A stretch of 44,964 nucleotides of DNA from positions 1-44,964 of the forward strand of contig CAJIYY010000024.1 in NCBI GenBank assembly GCA_905181755.1, written 5' to 3'. Source of the stretch: Candidatus Dadabacteria bacterium UBA1144. Its GTDB lineage: Bacteria > Desulfobacterota_D > UBA1144. This document shows, piece after piece, positions 31,980-40,650 of this stretch. The notes beneath the pieces are model-generated. The model had not been told where the DNA came from. It saw nothing but the letters and a program-made list of their open reading frames with translations, and made no database searches. Numbering within the stretch: position 1 is the stretch's first letter; every line of letters starts with the position of its first letter. The position numbers were made by a program, and so were the translations under genes.

Positions 31980-33839
31980 ATGGCTGTTGAAAAACAATTA
32001 GAAGAACTAGAAATGGTCACTGTCAAATTTGCTGGTGACTCAGGGGACGGGATACAAATTACAGGGGATCAATTTGGTAATACAACTGCTATTGCCGGAA
32101 ATGATTTTTCTACATTTCCAGATTTTCCTTCAGAAATTCGTGCTCCTCTTGGAACAACATATGGAGTATCCTCATATCAAATACAATTTGCATCTAAAGA
32201 CATATATACACCTGGAGACACTCCTGACGTACTTGTCTGTTTTAATCCTGCTGCTTTAAAAGTTAACATGGGAACAGTCAATAAAGGTGGAATAATCGTA
32301 GTCAACGAAGATGAGTTTGTAGAAAAGAACCTTAAAAAGGCTGGGTTTGAATCTAACCCGCTAGACCCTAACGATACGACACTTCAAGACTTCAGGGTTC
32401 ACAAAATTCCCATAACAACTCTTACCTTAAAAGCTTTAGAGGATATGAAAGACTTTGGTCATGCCGACAAACTTAGGTGCAAGAACTTTTTGGCACTAGG
32501 TGTAGTCTCCTGGCTATTCCAAAGACCTTTAGAGCCAATTGAAAAATTTTTAAAGAAAAAGTTTGGTAAAAAGCCACCAATTTTAGAAGCCAACACTAGG
32601 GTCCTACATGCTGGTTACAACATGTGTGACACTATGGAAATTTTCCCAATAATGTATAAAATTCCTCCTGCAAAGCTAGAGCCCGGAACTTACAGAAATA
32701 TTAATGGTGCGTTGGCAACTTCATATGGCCTTTTAGCTGCTGCAGAAAAAATAGAGCTACCAATTGTTTATGCGGGGTATCCGATAACACCTGCAAGTGA
32801 AGTTCTTCATACTCTTGCTGCGCTAAAGCAATTTGATGTAGCAGCAATACAAACAGAAGATGAAATTGCCGCCGTAACAATGGCCCTTGGGGCATCTTAT
32901 GGTGGATCTTTGGGCATAACAGGAAGCTCGGGACCTGGGATTGCATTAAAAATTGAGGCTATTAACTTGGCTGTAATGACCGAACTACCTCTAATAATAT
33001 TCAATTTTATGAGATCTGGAATCTCAACGGGTATGCCTACTAAAACCGAGCAAGGAGATCTTGCAATGGCACTTTTTGGGCGTCCTTCTGATTCTCATTT
33101 AATAGTTTTGGCTCCTGAATCTGCCTCCGACTGTTTTTGGATTTCGATTGAAGCAGTAAGGCTGGCAACTAAATACATGACCCCAGTGATGGTTCTTTCG
33201 GAAGGCTTCTTGATAAACGCATCTGAGCCGTGGAAGCTCCCTGATTTAGATACGATACCAGAAATGAAAGCTTCTTTTAGAACAGACCCTAAAGACTATC
33301 TTCCTTATAAAAGAAACAAAGATACTCTTGCCCGCGACTGGGTAAGAATAGGGACTAAAGGCTTAGAGCACACAATCGGTGGGCTAGAAAAAATTAACGA
33401 AACGGGAGAAATTTCTCAAGATCCTGAAAACCACGACCTTATGACTAGGATAAGAGCTGAAAAAGTTGAAAGAGTTCAAAACGATATTCCAGACCTTGAA
33501 GTATTGGGAGACAAAGACGCCGACCTTCTTCTTGTGGGCTGGGGAAGCTCTATTGGCAGCATGAGGGCATCTGCAGAAGTAATTGCAAAAAGCGGGAAAA
33601 AGGTGGCGATTATAAACCTAAGATATTTAAATCCTTTTCCTAAAAATCTTGAAGAAATCTTAAGAAGCTATAAAAAAGTAGCTGTAGTTGAATTAAACTT
33701 AGGTCAACTGAATATGATTATAAGGTCTAAATTTATGATTGACACCTCATTCCTAGGAAGAGTTACTGGGCAACCAATTTCTGTGGTTGAGATGGTAGAT
33801 TTTATTAATAATGAGTTAGACTTATTAAAAGAACATTAA
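31980..33839 (+). CDS. korA: 2-oxoacid:ferredoxin oxidoreductase, alpha subunit (2-oxoglutarate type, gamma fused)
   Basis: With KorB forms the CoA-dependent oxidoreductase that interconverts 2-oxoglutarate and succinyl-CoA, passing electrons to ferredoxin. 619 residues: an N-terminal gamma domain (FAGDSGDGIQITGDQFG near 18, then DFPSEIRAPLGTTYGVSS) fused to the alpha domain (AGYPITPASEVLHTLA near 264, IQTEDEIAAVTMALGAS, GSSGPGIALKIEA). This gamma-alpha fusion plus a short beta subunit without a ferredoxin domain is the form found in aerobic bacteria such as mycobacteria. Substrate preference for 2-oxoglutarate over pyruvate is inferred from this architecture. It has its own promoter and Shine-Dalgarno and leads the unit containing korB, nadC and nadA. 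Confidence 0.88.
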   Translation: MAVEKQLEELEMVTVKFAGDSGDGIQITGDQFGNTTAIAGNDFSTFPDFPSEIRAPLGTTYGVSSYQIQFASKDIYTPGDTPDVLVCFNPAALKVNMGTVNKGGIIVVNEDEFVEKNLKKAGFESNPLDPNDTTLQDFRVHKIPITTLTLKALEDMKDFGHADKLRCKNFLALGVVSWLFQRPLEPIEKFLKKKFGKKPPILEANTRVLHAGYNMCDTMEIFPIMYKIPPAKLEPGTYRNINGALATSYGLLAAAEKIELPIVYAGYPITPASEVLHTLAALKQFDVAAIQTEDEIAAVTMALGASYGGSLGITGSSGPGIALKIEAINLAVMTELPLIIFNFMRSGISTGMPTKTEQGDLAMALFGRPSDSHLIVLAPESASDCFWISIEAVRLATKYMTPVMVLSEGFLINASEPWKLPDLDTIPEMKASFRTDPKDYLPYKRNKDTLARDWVRIGTKGLEHTIGGLEKINETGEISQDPENHDLMTRIRAEKVERVQNDIPDLEVLGDKDADLLLVGWGSSIGSMRASAEVIAKSGKKVAIINLRYLNPFPKNLEEILRSYKKVAVVELNLGQLNMIIRSKFMIDTSFLGRVTGQPISVVEMVDFINNELDLLKEH

Positions 33840-33860
33840 CTAACAAACAAGGGAGCTTAT

Positions 33861-34874
33861 ATGAGTACTACCGCTGAAACAATTAAATACAAAGCTAATG
33901 ATTTTAAATCAACTGCTGAGCCAAGATGGTGTCCTGGATGCGAAGATTATGCTATATTGAAAGCTGTTCAAACTGCTATGGCTCAAATTGGGAGACCTAG
34001 CAACGAGCATGCAGTTGTTTCAGGAATTGGTTGCTCATCTCGTTTTCCTTACTATATGGGAACTTACGGCTTTCATACTATTCACGGAAGACCTCTGCCT
34101 ATTGCCACAGGACTAAAGATATCTAACCCTGAACTTGCTGTATGGGTTGTTACAGGCGACGGGGACGGTATTTCGATTGGTGGAAATCATTTAATGCATG
34201 CACTTAGGAGAAATGCCGACATAACTATACTCCTTTTTGATAACAGAATTTATGGATTAACCAAAGGTCAATACTCGCCAACAAGTGAAAAGGGTAAAAT
34301 AAATAAAACTGCTCCTTATGGAACAATCGAAGAGCCAGCAGATCCAACGGGGCTAGCAATAGAATGCGGAGCATCCTTTGTTGCCCAAATTTCTGCGACC
34401 TACGTTAAAGAGCTCGTTAATGTTTTAGTTGAAGCATACAACCACAAAGGAACATCTTTTGTCCATATATATCAAAACTGCTACATATATAACAATGGAG
34501 CATTTGATGGATTTACAGAAAGGTCTATCCGAGACGACAACAATATTAAAGTTGAGCATCAAAAACCTCTTGTTTTTGGAGAAAAGAACAATAAAGGTCT
34601 AGTTATGGGTTATGGCAAACTTGAGATAGTAGAGTTTGAACCAGAAAATGTTCCTGACAGCGTTATCATTTATGATGAAACAGATTTATCACTTGTTAGA
34701 ATGATTTCCGATATGAAGTTTCCTGAATTTCCTGTTCCAATGGGTGTTATCAAAAGAGTAAAGAGCCCAACTTTTGACGACGCAATTCATGAACAAATTG
34801 AATCGGCAAAGACAAAATTTAAGCCTGATTTAGAGAAACTTATTTCATCTGGAGATACTTGGGAAGTTAAATAG
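33861..34874 (+). CDS. korB: 2-oxoacid:ferredoxin oxidoreductase, beta subunit (TPP-binding)
   Basis: Thiamine-diphosphate and Fe-S subunit of the KorAB complex. 337 residues. Cluster cysteines are in RWCPGCEDY near residue 25, GIGCSSRFP near 55 and QNCYIYNNGAFDGFTER near 208. The TPP motif is GDGDGISIGGNHLMHALRRN near 98 with FDNRIYGLTKGQYSPTS after it. The length and the absence of an extra ferredoxin domain match the aerobic-type partner of a gamma-alpha fused KorA. It starts 21 nt after korA with GGGAG before the ATG, and nadC follows after 5 nt. Confidence 0.9.
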   Translation: MSTTAETIKYKANDFKSTAEPRWCPGCEDYAILKAVQTAMAQIGRPSNEHAVVSGIGCSSRFPYYMGTYGFHTIHGRPLPIATGLKISNPELAVWVVTGDGDGISIGGNHLMHALRRNADITILLFDNRIYGLTKGQYSPTSEKGKINKTAPYGTIEEPADPTGLAIECGASFVAQISATYVKELVNVLVEAYNHKGTSFVHIYQNCYIYNNGAFDGFTERSIRDDNNIKVEHQKPLVFGEKNNKGLVMGYGKLEIVEFEPENVPDSVIIYDETDLSLVRMISDMKFPEFPVPMGVIKRVKSPTFDDAIHEQIESAKTKFKPDLEKLISSGDTWEVK

Positions 34875-34879
34875 GCTTA

Positions 34880-35722
34880 ATGAATAGCGCTTTAAAAAGA
34901 AGTGTTAAAACAATTCTAAAATCTTCTATCGAGGAAGATAAAACCTTTTTTGATATAACCAGCAAGTCCTTACTAGACTCTTCTCCTTTAAGGTGCGAGC
35001 TACTTTTTAAGGAAAATGGAATTCTTTGCGGTACAAAGATAATCGAATACGCTATAAAAAGCTTTAATAAGAAAATCAATATTAGTTGGGACTTTAACGA
35101 AGGTGACTACATTAAGAATAAAAACAAAGTTGGCACCATTGTTGGCCCTGCAAATCTAGTACTTTCATTTGAAAGAATACTTTTAAATTTTTTACAAAAG
35201 ACTTGTGGCATCGCAACAACAACCTTTGATTTATCTAGGGCTATAAAAAATAAAAAAATTAAACTTTTAGATACCAGAAAAACCACCCCTGGGTGGAGGC
35301 TAATAGAGAAATACTGCGTAGTGGTAGGTGGTGGAGAAAACCATAGAATGAACTTGTCTGAATTAATTTTAATAAAAGATAATCACATATTGGCTTGTGG
35401 AAACCTAAATTCCGCTATGACAAAAATTATCAAAAAAAGAATTAAGGCTCCTATAGAGGTTGAAGTAAAGTTCTTAAATCAGGTAGAAGAGGCTTTAAAG
35501 TTTAAAATAAAAAGGATTATGTTGGACAACTTTTCAATATCAAATATTAAGAAAGCCATTTTAATGATTAGAAAATCCCCTGGAGTGGAAATTGAGGTTT
35601 CAGGAGGAATCGATAAAACAAAAATAAAAAATATTTCTCATCTTGATATTGACTATATTTCTGTTGGAGCCCTTACCCACTCATCACCTTCAATCGATAT
35701 TTCCATGAATGTGTTAAAATAA
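34880..35722 (+). CDS. nadC: Nicotinate-nucleotide pyrophosphorylase (quinolinate phosphoribosyltransferase)
   Basis: Converts quinolinate and PRPP to nicotinate mononucleotide with CO2 release, the third step of de novo NAD synthesis. 280 residues. LDTRKTTPGWRLIEKYCV near residue 130, GGGENHRMNLSELILIKDNHI near 149 and MLDNF near 214 are the active-site motifs, with VEVSGGID near 236 and SVGALTHS near 263. The Trp in TPGW replaces the more usual Leu or Met. It is packed between korB (5 nt) and nadA (3 nt), so it is transcribed with the oxidoreductase. Confidence 0.94.
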   Translation: MNSALKRSVKTILKSSIEEDKTFFDITSKSLLDSSPLRCELLFKENGILCGTKIIEYAIKSFNKKINISWDFNEGDYIKNKNKVGTIVGPANLVLSFERILLNFLQKTCGIATTTFDLSRAIKNKKIKLLDTRKTTPGWRLIEKYCVVVGGGENHRMNLSELILIKDNHILACGNLNSAMTKIIKKRIKAPIEVEVKFLNQVEEALKFKIKRIMLDNFSISNIKKAILMIRKSPGVEIEVSGGIDKTKIKNISHLDIDYISVGALTHSSPSIDISMNVLK

Positions 35723-35725
35723 ATC

Positions 35726-36661
35726 ATGAACTTAAATACGCTAAAACAAATATCAGAACTTAAGAAAGCTAAAAAAGCAGTTATCTTGGCTCATAATTAT
35801 CAGATACCAGAGATTCAAGATATAGCCGACTTTGTAGGTGACTCGCTAGGGCTTGCGAGGAAAGCTCTAGAAGTAGAGGCCGAAATAATAATTTTTTGTG
35901 GTGTCCACTTTATGGCAGAGACCGCCTCTATACTTTGCCCTAATAAAAAAATTCTTTTACCTGATCTTGATGCAGGATGCTCTCTCGCTGACTCCATAAA
36001 TGTATCTCAGCTGAAAGAATGGAAGTTAAAAAATCCTGGCGCTGTTGTTGTTTCATACGTTAACACAACAGCAGAAATTAAGGCTGAAAGCGACTACTGT
36101 TTTACATCATCAAATGCCGTAAAAATAGTTGAATCTATAGACAAAGAAAAGAAAATACTTTTTTTACCTGATATGTTTTTAGGTGCATATGTCCAGAAGA
36201 AAACTAAGCGAAAAATTGAAATTTGGCCTGGTGAATGTCATGTACATGCTGCAATGACTTATGAAGAAATAAAAAACCTTAGGGATGAATATGACAACAA
36301 CGAAGTCTTAATTCATCCTGAATGTGCATGTGGTTCTGAAGCAATGTATTACTCAGAAAAAAATAATGACAAGAACGTCCACTTTCTATCCACAGAAGCA
36401 ATGATGAATAAAGCTAAAGACTCAACTTCTGAAAATATTATTGTTGCAACCGAAACAGGGGTTATCCATAAGATGCAGAAAGCATCACCAGACAAAAACT
36501 TTATTCCAATTAACACCTCGGCTACATGCAAATATATGAAAATGATAACTGTTGAAAAAGTTCTAGAATCTTTAAAAACTGAAGGACCAGAGGTAAAAGT
36601 ATCAAGAGAGATAGCTATAAAAGCAAAGACAGCAATTGATAGAATGGTAGAAACAGGTTAA
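35726..36661 (+). CDS. nadA: Quinolinate synthase
   Basis: 4Fe-4S enzyme condensing iminoaspartate (from NadB) with dihydroxyacetone phosphate to give quinolinate. 311 residues, the short form of the family. LAHNYQIPEIQDIADFVGDS at about 21-40 and FCGVHFMAETASIL near 57 are signatures. Cysteines in AGCSLAD (near 85), PGECHVH and SATCKYM stand at the three cluster-ligand positions. The stop at 36661 touches the 3' end of the convergent tRNA gene. With nadB and nadC it completes quinolinate-dependent NAD synthesis in the window. Confidence 0.95.
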   Translation: MNLNTLKQISELKKAKKAVILAHNYQIPEIQDIADFVGDSLGLARKALEVEAEIIIFCGVHFMAETASILCPNKKILLPDLDAGCSLADSINVSQLKEWKLKNPGAVVVSYVNTTAEIKAESDYCFTSSNAVKIVESIDKEKKILFLPDMFLGAYVQKKTKRKIEIWPGECHVHAAMTYEEIKNLRDEYDNNEVLIHPECACGSEAMYYSEKNNDKNVHFLSTEAMMNKAKDSTSENIIVATETGVIHKMQKASPDKNFIPINTSATCKYMKMITVEKVLESLKTEGPEVKVSREIAIKAKTAIDRMVETG

Positions 36662-36733
36662 TGGCCGTGGGAAGAATCGAACTTCCGACATACGCCTTAT
36701 GAGAGCGTCGCTCTACCCCTGAGCTACACGGCC
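36662..36733 (-). tRNA. tRNA with CAU anticodon (elongator Met or lysidine-modified Ile2)
   Basis: The minus strand folds as a 72-nt cloverleaf. Acceptor GGCCGTG pairs perfectly with CACGGCC, with discriminator A. The D-arm starts TAGCTCAG. The anticodon loop CTCATAA carries CAT within stem ACGCT/GGCGT. The T-loop TTCGATT is flanked by GGAAG and CTTCC. A fully paired first base pair and the CTCATAA loop exclude initiator tRNA. Elongator Met and TilS-modified Ile2 cannot be separated by eye. No CCA is encoded. Confidence 0.92.
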
Positions 36734-36744
36734 GATGGATTTTG

Positions 36745-36772
36745 AGTTTATCATGTCACAAAAGAGTTTCAA
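36745..36772 (-). promoter_or_regulatory. Promoter of the CAU tRNA
   Basis: Minus strand: -35 TTGAAA (36767-36772), 16-nt spacer, -10 TAAACT (36745-36750). The predicted start is about 5 nt before the mature tRNA 5' end. Confidence 0.5.
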
Positions 36773-36796
36773 GGAATGGTAGTCTAATTAATAGCA

Positions 36797-37531
36797 ATGG
36801 AATCCTATACTAGAAAAAAATACGCTAAAAGACGGAGGGTTGTTTTATTGCTGCTTTCAGCAATTTTTATCTCTTCTATGACAATGCTGAATCTCCTGGG
36901 CACATCTAGATTTCTGGATTTAAGCTTTAGCTTTTTTGGAGTTGAAATTCCTATGATTTTAGCCGTCGGTGTTCTTCCCTATCCGATAACATTTCTATGT
37001 ACCGATATAATATCTGAAGTTTATGGAGAAAAAAAAGCTTCTGAGCTCGTCTGGGCTGGACTAATCGTCAACCTATGGCTAGGAATAATTTTATGGCTAG
37101 GTGGGATAATTCCAAGCTATACAACAAGCAACCTGAGCATTGACTCAAATGATGCCTTTATGACAATTAGAGCGTTATCGCTGAGCACAATAACTGCGTC
37201 TATGGTGGCCTACTTTTTTGCTCAGTACTCAGATGTGAAAATATTTCATTTACTGAAAAAATACACTAAAGGGAAAAAACTATGGCTTAGAAATAATGTT
37301 TCTACAATGGTTGGACAGTTGATTGACACTGTGTGCGTTATCTCTATTACATACTTTTTATCAAAAACAATTCCAATTCCTGAGGGAAAAAGTGAGCTAG
37401 AAGGCTTATTTTTACTGATAATGTATGCGTATGTATTCAAATTTTTCATCGCTTTACTCGATACTCCGATCTTATATGGTGCTGTAAAATATTTAAAAAA
37501 ATATTTAGGAATTGCTGAAGACAATATCTAA
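36797..37531 (+). CDS. YhhQ/VUT-family queuosine-precursor transporter
   Basis: 244-residue integral membrane protein with about six hydrophobic segments. The conserved block CTDIISEVYGEKKASELVWAG near residue 73 is the family signature (T-D-x-x-S-E-V-Y-G-x-x-x-A). In E. coli YhhQ imports the queuosine precursors preQ0 and preQ1; some relatives take up other ring compounds. This suggests the cell salvages, rather than fully makes, the queuosine base, but no queuosine genes are in the window to test it. A positively charged N-terminus (about 17 residues) precedes the first membrane segment. It stands alone before dnaB with a 28-nt gap. Confidence 0.85.
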   Translation: MESYTRKKYAKRRRVVLLLLSAIFISSMTMLNLLGTSRFLDLSFSFFGVEIPMILAVGVLPYPITFLCTDIISEVYGEKKASELVWAGLIVNLWLGIILWLGGIIPSYTTSNLSIDSNDAFMTIRALSLSTITASMVAYFFAQYSDVKIFHLLKKYTKGKKLWLRNNVSTMVGQLIDTVCVISITYFLSKTIPIPEGKSELEGLFLLIMYAYVFKFFIALLDTPILYGAVKYLKKYLGIAEDNI

Positions 37532-37545
37532 GTAGACAAACTATT

Positions 37546-37560
37546 GTTATAATAACAAGA
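37546..37560 (+). promoter_or_regulatory. -10 box of dnaB inside an inverted repeat; leaderless start likely
   Basis: TATAAT at 37548-37553 ends 6 nt before the dnaB ATG at 37560. The box lies in the palindromic stretch TTGTTATAATAACAA, which starts at about 37544. No good -35 is visible at 16-18 nt, and no Shine-Dalgarno site is present. Confidence 0.4.
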
Positions 37561-38918
37561 TGGCTATAAATCTAAAGAACCTACCCCAAAACAATGAGGC
37601 CGAACAAGCTGTTCTTGGGTCAATACTAATTGATCAACAAGCAATGAACTTGGCATTGGAAGAAATAGCAGAAAATGATTTTTACGATGAGAACCACAAG
37701 AAAATTTTCTCGGCAATGATAGACCTGGACAAAGAAAGCAAGCCTATTGATATTTTAACCTTATATGAGAAGTTGAAGTCTAAGAAGTCTCTTCTTAAGG
37801 AAGTTGGAGGAAGCTCTTATTTAAGTCAACTAATAGAGATTGTTCCAAGCTCATCTAATGTGCTTTTTTACGCAAAATCAGTAAAAGAAAAATCTATTCT
37901 TCGTAGCATGATTAAGACTGCCTCTGAAATTATAGACGAAGGTCAGACAGATCAAGTTGAGGTAGATGAATTTGTTGATCAGGCGGAAAAAAAATTATTT
38001 GAGATAAGCCAAAACAAGAAGAGGTCTGGGTTTGTTTCAACCGGCGAACTAGCAGCAGAAACAATAAAAATAATAGAAGGCCTAACGACTAGAAAAATGG
38101 CAATAACCGGTATCGCAAGCGGTTTTAAAAAACTTGATAAGATGACTGCTGGGTTTCAAAACTCCGACTTAGTTATAATAGCTGCAAGACCAGGGATGGG
38201 CAAAACTTCGTTTAGCTTAAACATAGTAATGCATGCAGGCCTAACCCATGGGCTTAAAGTTGGTTTCTTTTCATTAGAAATGGCAAAAGAACAGCTGATG
38301 ATGAGGATGCTTTCTGCAAAATCCAAAATAAATTTTGGTAAAGTCAGAACAGGGTTTTTGTCTGACTCTGAATTTCAAAAAACAGTAGATGCAGCTGAGT
38401 CTCTTCAAAAAGCCCACATCTTTATCGATGACACTCCTGCCCTAACCTCTTTAGACCTCAGGTCTAGGACAAGGCGCCTTAAAAGCGACAAAGGGCTTGA
38501 TATTTTAATTGTAGACTATCTCCAGCTCATGCGTGGGCACTCTAGAACCGATAATCGTGAAAGAGAAATTGCAGAAATTTCCTTATCTTTAAAAGCTCTA
38601 GCAAAAGAACTTAAAATCCCCATCATAGCAATATCACAACTGAGCAGGCAAACTGAAGCCAGGACTGATAAAAAACCGCAACTCTCAGACTTGCGTGAAA
38701 GTGGTGCGTTGGAGCAAGACGCTGATATGGTAATTTTTCTTCATAGGGCAGATGCCTATAAAAGAATTGCTGATGAACGTGACGGATTGGCAGAAGTAAT
38801 TATTGGGAAGCAAAGAAACGGGCCTACAGGAACAGTTTCTTTAGCCTTTTTAGACAACCAAGGTGTACCCAGCTTTGAAAATCTTGCAGAAGAATACACT
38901 GAACAACCAAGTGAATAA
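37560..38918 (+). CDS. dnaB: Replicative DNA helicase
   Basis: Hexameric helicase that unwinds DNA ahead of the replication fork. 452 residues, normal length. The N-terminal domain begins LPQNNEAEQAVLGSILID. The RecA-like motor has Walker A AARPGMGKTSFSLN near residue 209, FFSLEMAKEQL near 238, Walker B DILIVDYLQLM near 312, SQLSRQTEAR near 359 and DLRESGALEQDADMV near 377. The C-terminus GKQRNGPTGTVSLAF is intact and there is no intein. It is convergent with xthA, whose stop is one base away. Confidence 0.96.
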   Translation: MAINLKNLPQNNEAEQAVLGSILIDQQAMNLALEEIAENDFYDENHKKIFSAMIDLDKESKPIDILTLYEKLKSKKSLLKEVGGSSYLSQLIEIVPSSSNVLFYAKSVKEKSILRSMIKTASEIIDEGQTDQVEVDEFVDQAEKKLFEISQNKKRSGFVSTGELAAETIKIIEGLTTRKMAITGIASGFKKLDKMTAGFQNSDLVIIAARPGMGKTSFSLNIVMHAGLTHGLKVGFFSLEMAKEQLMMRMLSAKSKINFGKVRTGFLSDSEFQKTVDAAESLQKAHIFIDDTPALTSLDLRSRTRRLKSDKGLDILIVDYLQLMRGHSRTDNREREIAEISLSLKALAKELKIPIIAISQLSRQTEARTDKKPQLSDLRESGALEQDADMVIFLHRADAYKRIADERDGLAEVIIGKQRNGPTGTVSLAFLDNQGVPSFENLAEEYTEQPSE

Positions 38919-38919
38919 A

Positions 38920-39678
38920 TTATAACTTTATCGAAACAGGACAATGGTCGGAGCCAAAGACATCATTGTGAATTCCAGCACCAGCAATCTTTTCAATTTG
39001 AGATACCCAAAAATAATCTATTCTCCAGCCAACGTTGTTTTGTCTTGCATTTCGCATATAAGTCCACCAAGAATATTTGATTTCTTCGGGATAGAAGTGT
39101 CTAAAGGTGTCCACGAAACCTTTTTTTTCAAACTTATCCAACCAATCTCTTTCTATTCTTAGAAAGCCGGACGTATTTTGATTTGGCTTAGGATGCTTAA
39201 GGTCTATTTCATTATGTGCAATATTATAATCACCGCAAATAATTAAATTCTTCTTTTTTCTCTTTAGCTTAAGAACCTTCTTGTATACTGCCTCATGAAA
39301 TCTTAACTTATACTTTAAGCGCTGATCGTTCATCTGACCATTGGGAAAATAAAAATTCAAAAGAAAAAAGTCTTCGTATTCCGCAATAAGAGTTCGGCCT
39401 TCTTGGTCTAAATCTTCGTCTGACCCCAAAACAGTAGAAACATCTATAGGCTTCTTTTTAGAATATATAGCAACCCCTGAATAACCTTTTTTGAACTTGG
39501 GTGAATCGAAATAAGAAAAATATCCCTTTGGGCTTAATAGATCATCCCCCAGTTGTTCTACATGTGCCTTTGTCTCTTGCAGACATAGTATGTCAGGATT
39601 ATATTGAGAAATAAAATCCAAAAAACCTTTCTTTTTTACCGCCCTTATACCGTTAACGTTCCAAGAAAAAATATTCAT
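38920..39678 (-). CDS. xthA: Exodeoxyribonuclease III (AP endonuclease)
   Basis: Mg2+-dependent AP endonuclease and 3'-5' exonuclease of base-excision repair. 252 residues. NVNGIRAVKKKGF near residue 7, ILCLQETKA near 30 (catalytic Glu), YSGVAIYSKK, GDYNIAHNEID near 145 and the C-terminal FGSDHCPV (catalytic Asp-His) are intact. The IDYFWVS strand precedes it. The start is the ATG at 39678, with a TATAAA hexamer 8 nt upstream and no ribosome site. cofC diverges from it. Confidence 0.94.
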   Translation of the reverse strand: MNIFSWNVNGIRAVKKKGFLDFISQYNPDILCLQETKAHVEQLGDDLLSPKGYFSYFDSPKFKKGYSGVAIYSKKKPIDVSTVLGSDEDLDQEGRTLIAEYEDFFLLNFYFPNGQMNDQRLKYKLRFHEAVYKKVLKLKRKKKNLIICGDYNIAHNEIDLKHPKPNQNTSGFLRIERDWLDKFEKKGFVDTFRHFYPEEIKYSWWTYMRNARQNNVGWRIDYFWVSQIEKIAGAGIHNDVFGSDHCPVSIKL

Positions 39679-39726
39679 TAAATTAGTTTATAATAATTCT
39701 TGCAATCATGTTAGTGGAATTTAATT

Positions 39727-40332
39727 ATGAAATTTATTATTGTACCTTTTAAAAATTATAAATCGGCCAAATCAAGAATGAGAAAAGATTTGTCGGATGA
39801 AGAAACTGAGAAAATCGTCGAGAACATGTTGAGACACGTGTTAACAGAAGTATCAAAATCTCAAATGTCAGATGCAAGCTTCCTTATAACTAAGGATGAA
39901 GAAGCTATTTCTCTTGCGAAACAAATTGGGGTTGAAACAATAGAAGAAAAAGAGCAGATTAACGAGAGCACCTCTGTGGATTTGGCAACGAAGATATTAA
40001 TCAGAAGGGGAGCTACAAGTGTTCTAAGGATTCCTGGTGACCTTCCTCTTCTAACATACAATGACATAGACATTGTCTTTAGAGAGTCAATAGAGACAAA
40101 TTCTTGCATACTTGTACCTTCAAAAAGCGGAAAAGGAACAAATGCTATCCTAAGAAGGCCTCCTGATATTATCAAGTCTTGTTTTGGAGAAGACAGTCTA
40201 AGAAAACATAAGAAAGAGTTTGATAGAAAACAAGTTCAATATAAAATAGTCAAAAATAAAAATATTGAACTCGACTTGGACTGCCTAGAAGATCTTCAAG
40301 AATTTAAAAATCTACATAAAAAAATTAGCTAA
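39727..40332 (+). CDS. cofC: 2-phospho-L-lactate (phosphoenolpyruvate) guanylyltransferase, CofC/FbiD
   Basis: Activates phospholactate or phosphoenolpyruvate with GTP for assembly of the deazaflavin cofactor F420. 201 residues, standard. It opens FIIVPFKNYKSAKSRM, a nucleotide-sugar-transferase-like phosphate loop. RIPGDLPLLTYNDID near residue 97 carries the metal-binding aspartate. VPSKSGKGTNAILRRPP near 122 and the terminal ELDLDCLEDLQ also follow CofC. A TATAAT at 39689-39694 may drive it, leaving about 26 nt of leader. It overlaps convergent groES by 8 nt. With npdG about 360 nt beyond its end it supports use of F420 in this organism. The other F420 genes (cofD, cofE, cofG/H) are not in the window. 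Confidence 0.87.
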   Translation: MKFIIVPFKNYKSAKSRMRKDLSDEETEKIVENMLRHVLTEVSKSQMSDASFLITKDEEAISLAKQIGVETIEEKEQINESTSVDLATKILIRRGATSVLRIPGDLPLLTYNDIDIVFRESIETNSCILVPSKSGKGTNAILRRPPDIIKSCFGEDSLRKHKKEFDRKQVQYKIVKNKNIELDLDCLEDLQEFKNLHKKIS

Positions 40333-40627
40333 TAATTGCCAAGATATCTCTTTCTTCAAGCACCATAAGGTCTTGATGTTCAATATTAAATTCAGCACCA
40401 CCAAATTTGCTAAAAAGAACTCTGTCGCCCTTTTTAACTGTTAACGATGTAATATTTCCCTTTGCGTCAGCCCTTCCTCGTCCCACTGCAACAACTGTTG
40501 CTTCAAGTGGCTTTTCTTTGACGGCATCAGGGATTATAATCCCACCTTCTGTTTTGCCTTCTGCCTCATTTCTTTTAACTAAAACAAAAGCTCCTAAAGG
40601 CCTTACACTTTTTTTTGATTTACCCAT
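40325..40627 (-). CDS. groES: Co-chaperonin GroES
   Basis: Heptameric lid of the GroEL chaperonin. 100 residues. VRPLGAFVLVKRNEAEGKT opens the protein, with the mobile-loop region GGIIIPDAVKEKP at about 28-40 and KKGDRVLFSKFGG near 66. GGGAG lies 9 nt before the ATG. There is no groEL next to it: downstream is the convergent cofC, so it is a single-gene unit unless read through from npdG. A TATAAT box lies about 30 nt upstream inside an inverted repeat. No CIRCE element is seen. Confidence 0.93.
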   Translation of the reverse strand: MGKSKKSVRPLGAFVLVKRNEAEGKTEGGIIIPDAVKEKPLEATVVAVGRGRADAKGNITSLTVKKGDRVLFSKFGGAEFNIEHQDLMVLEERDILAIIS

Positions 40628-40650
40628 CTTGTTAAACTCCCATTAAACTT

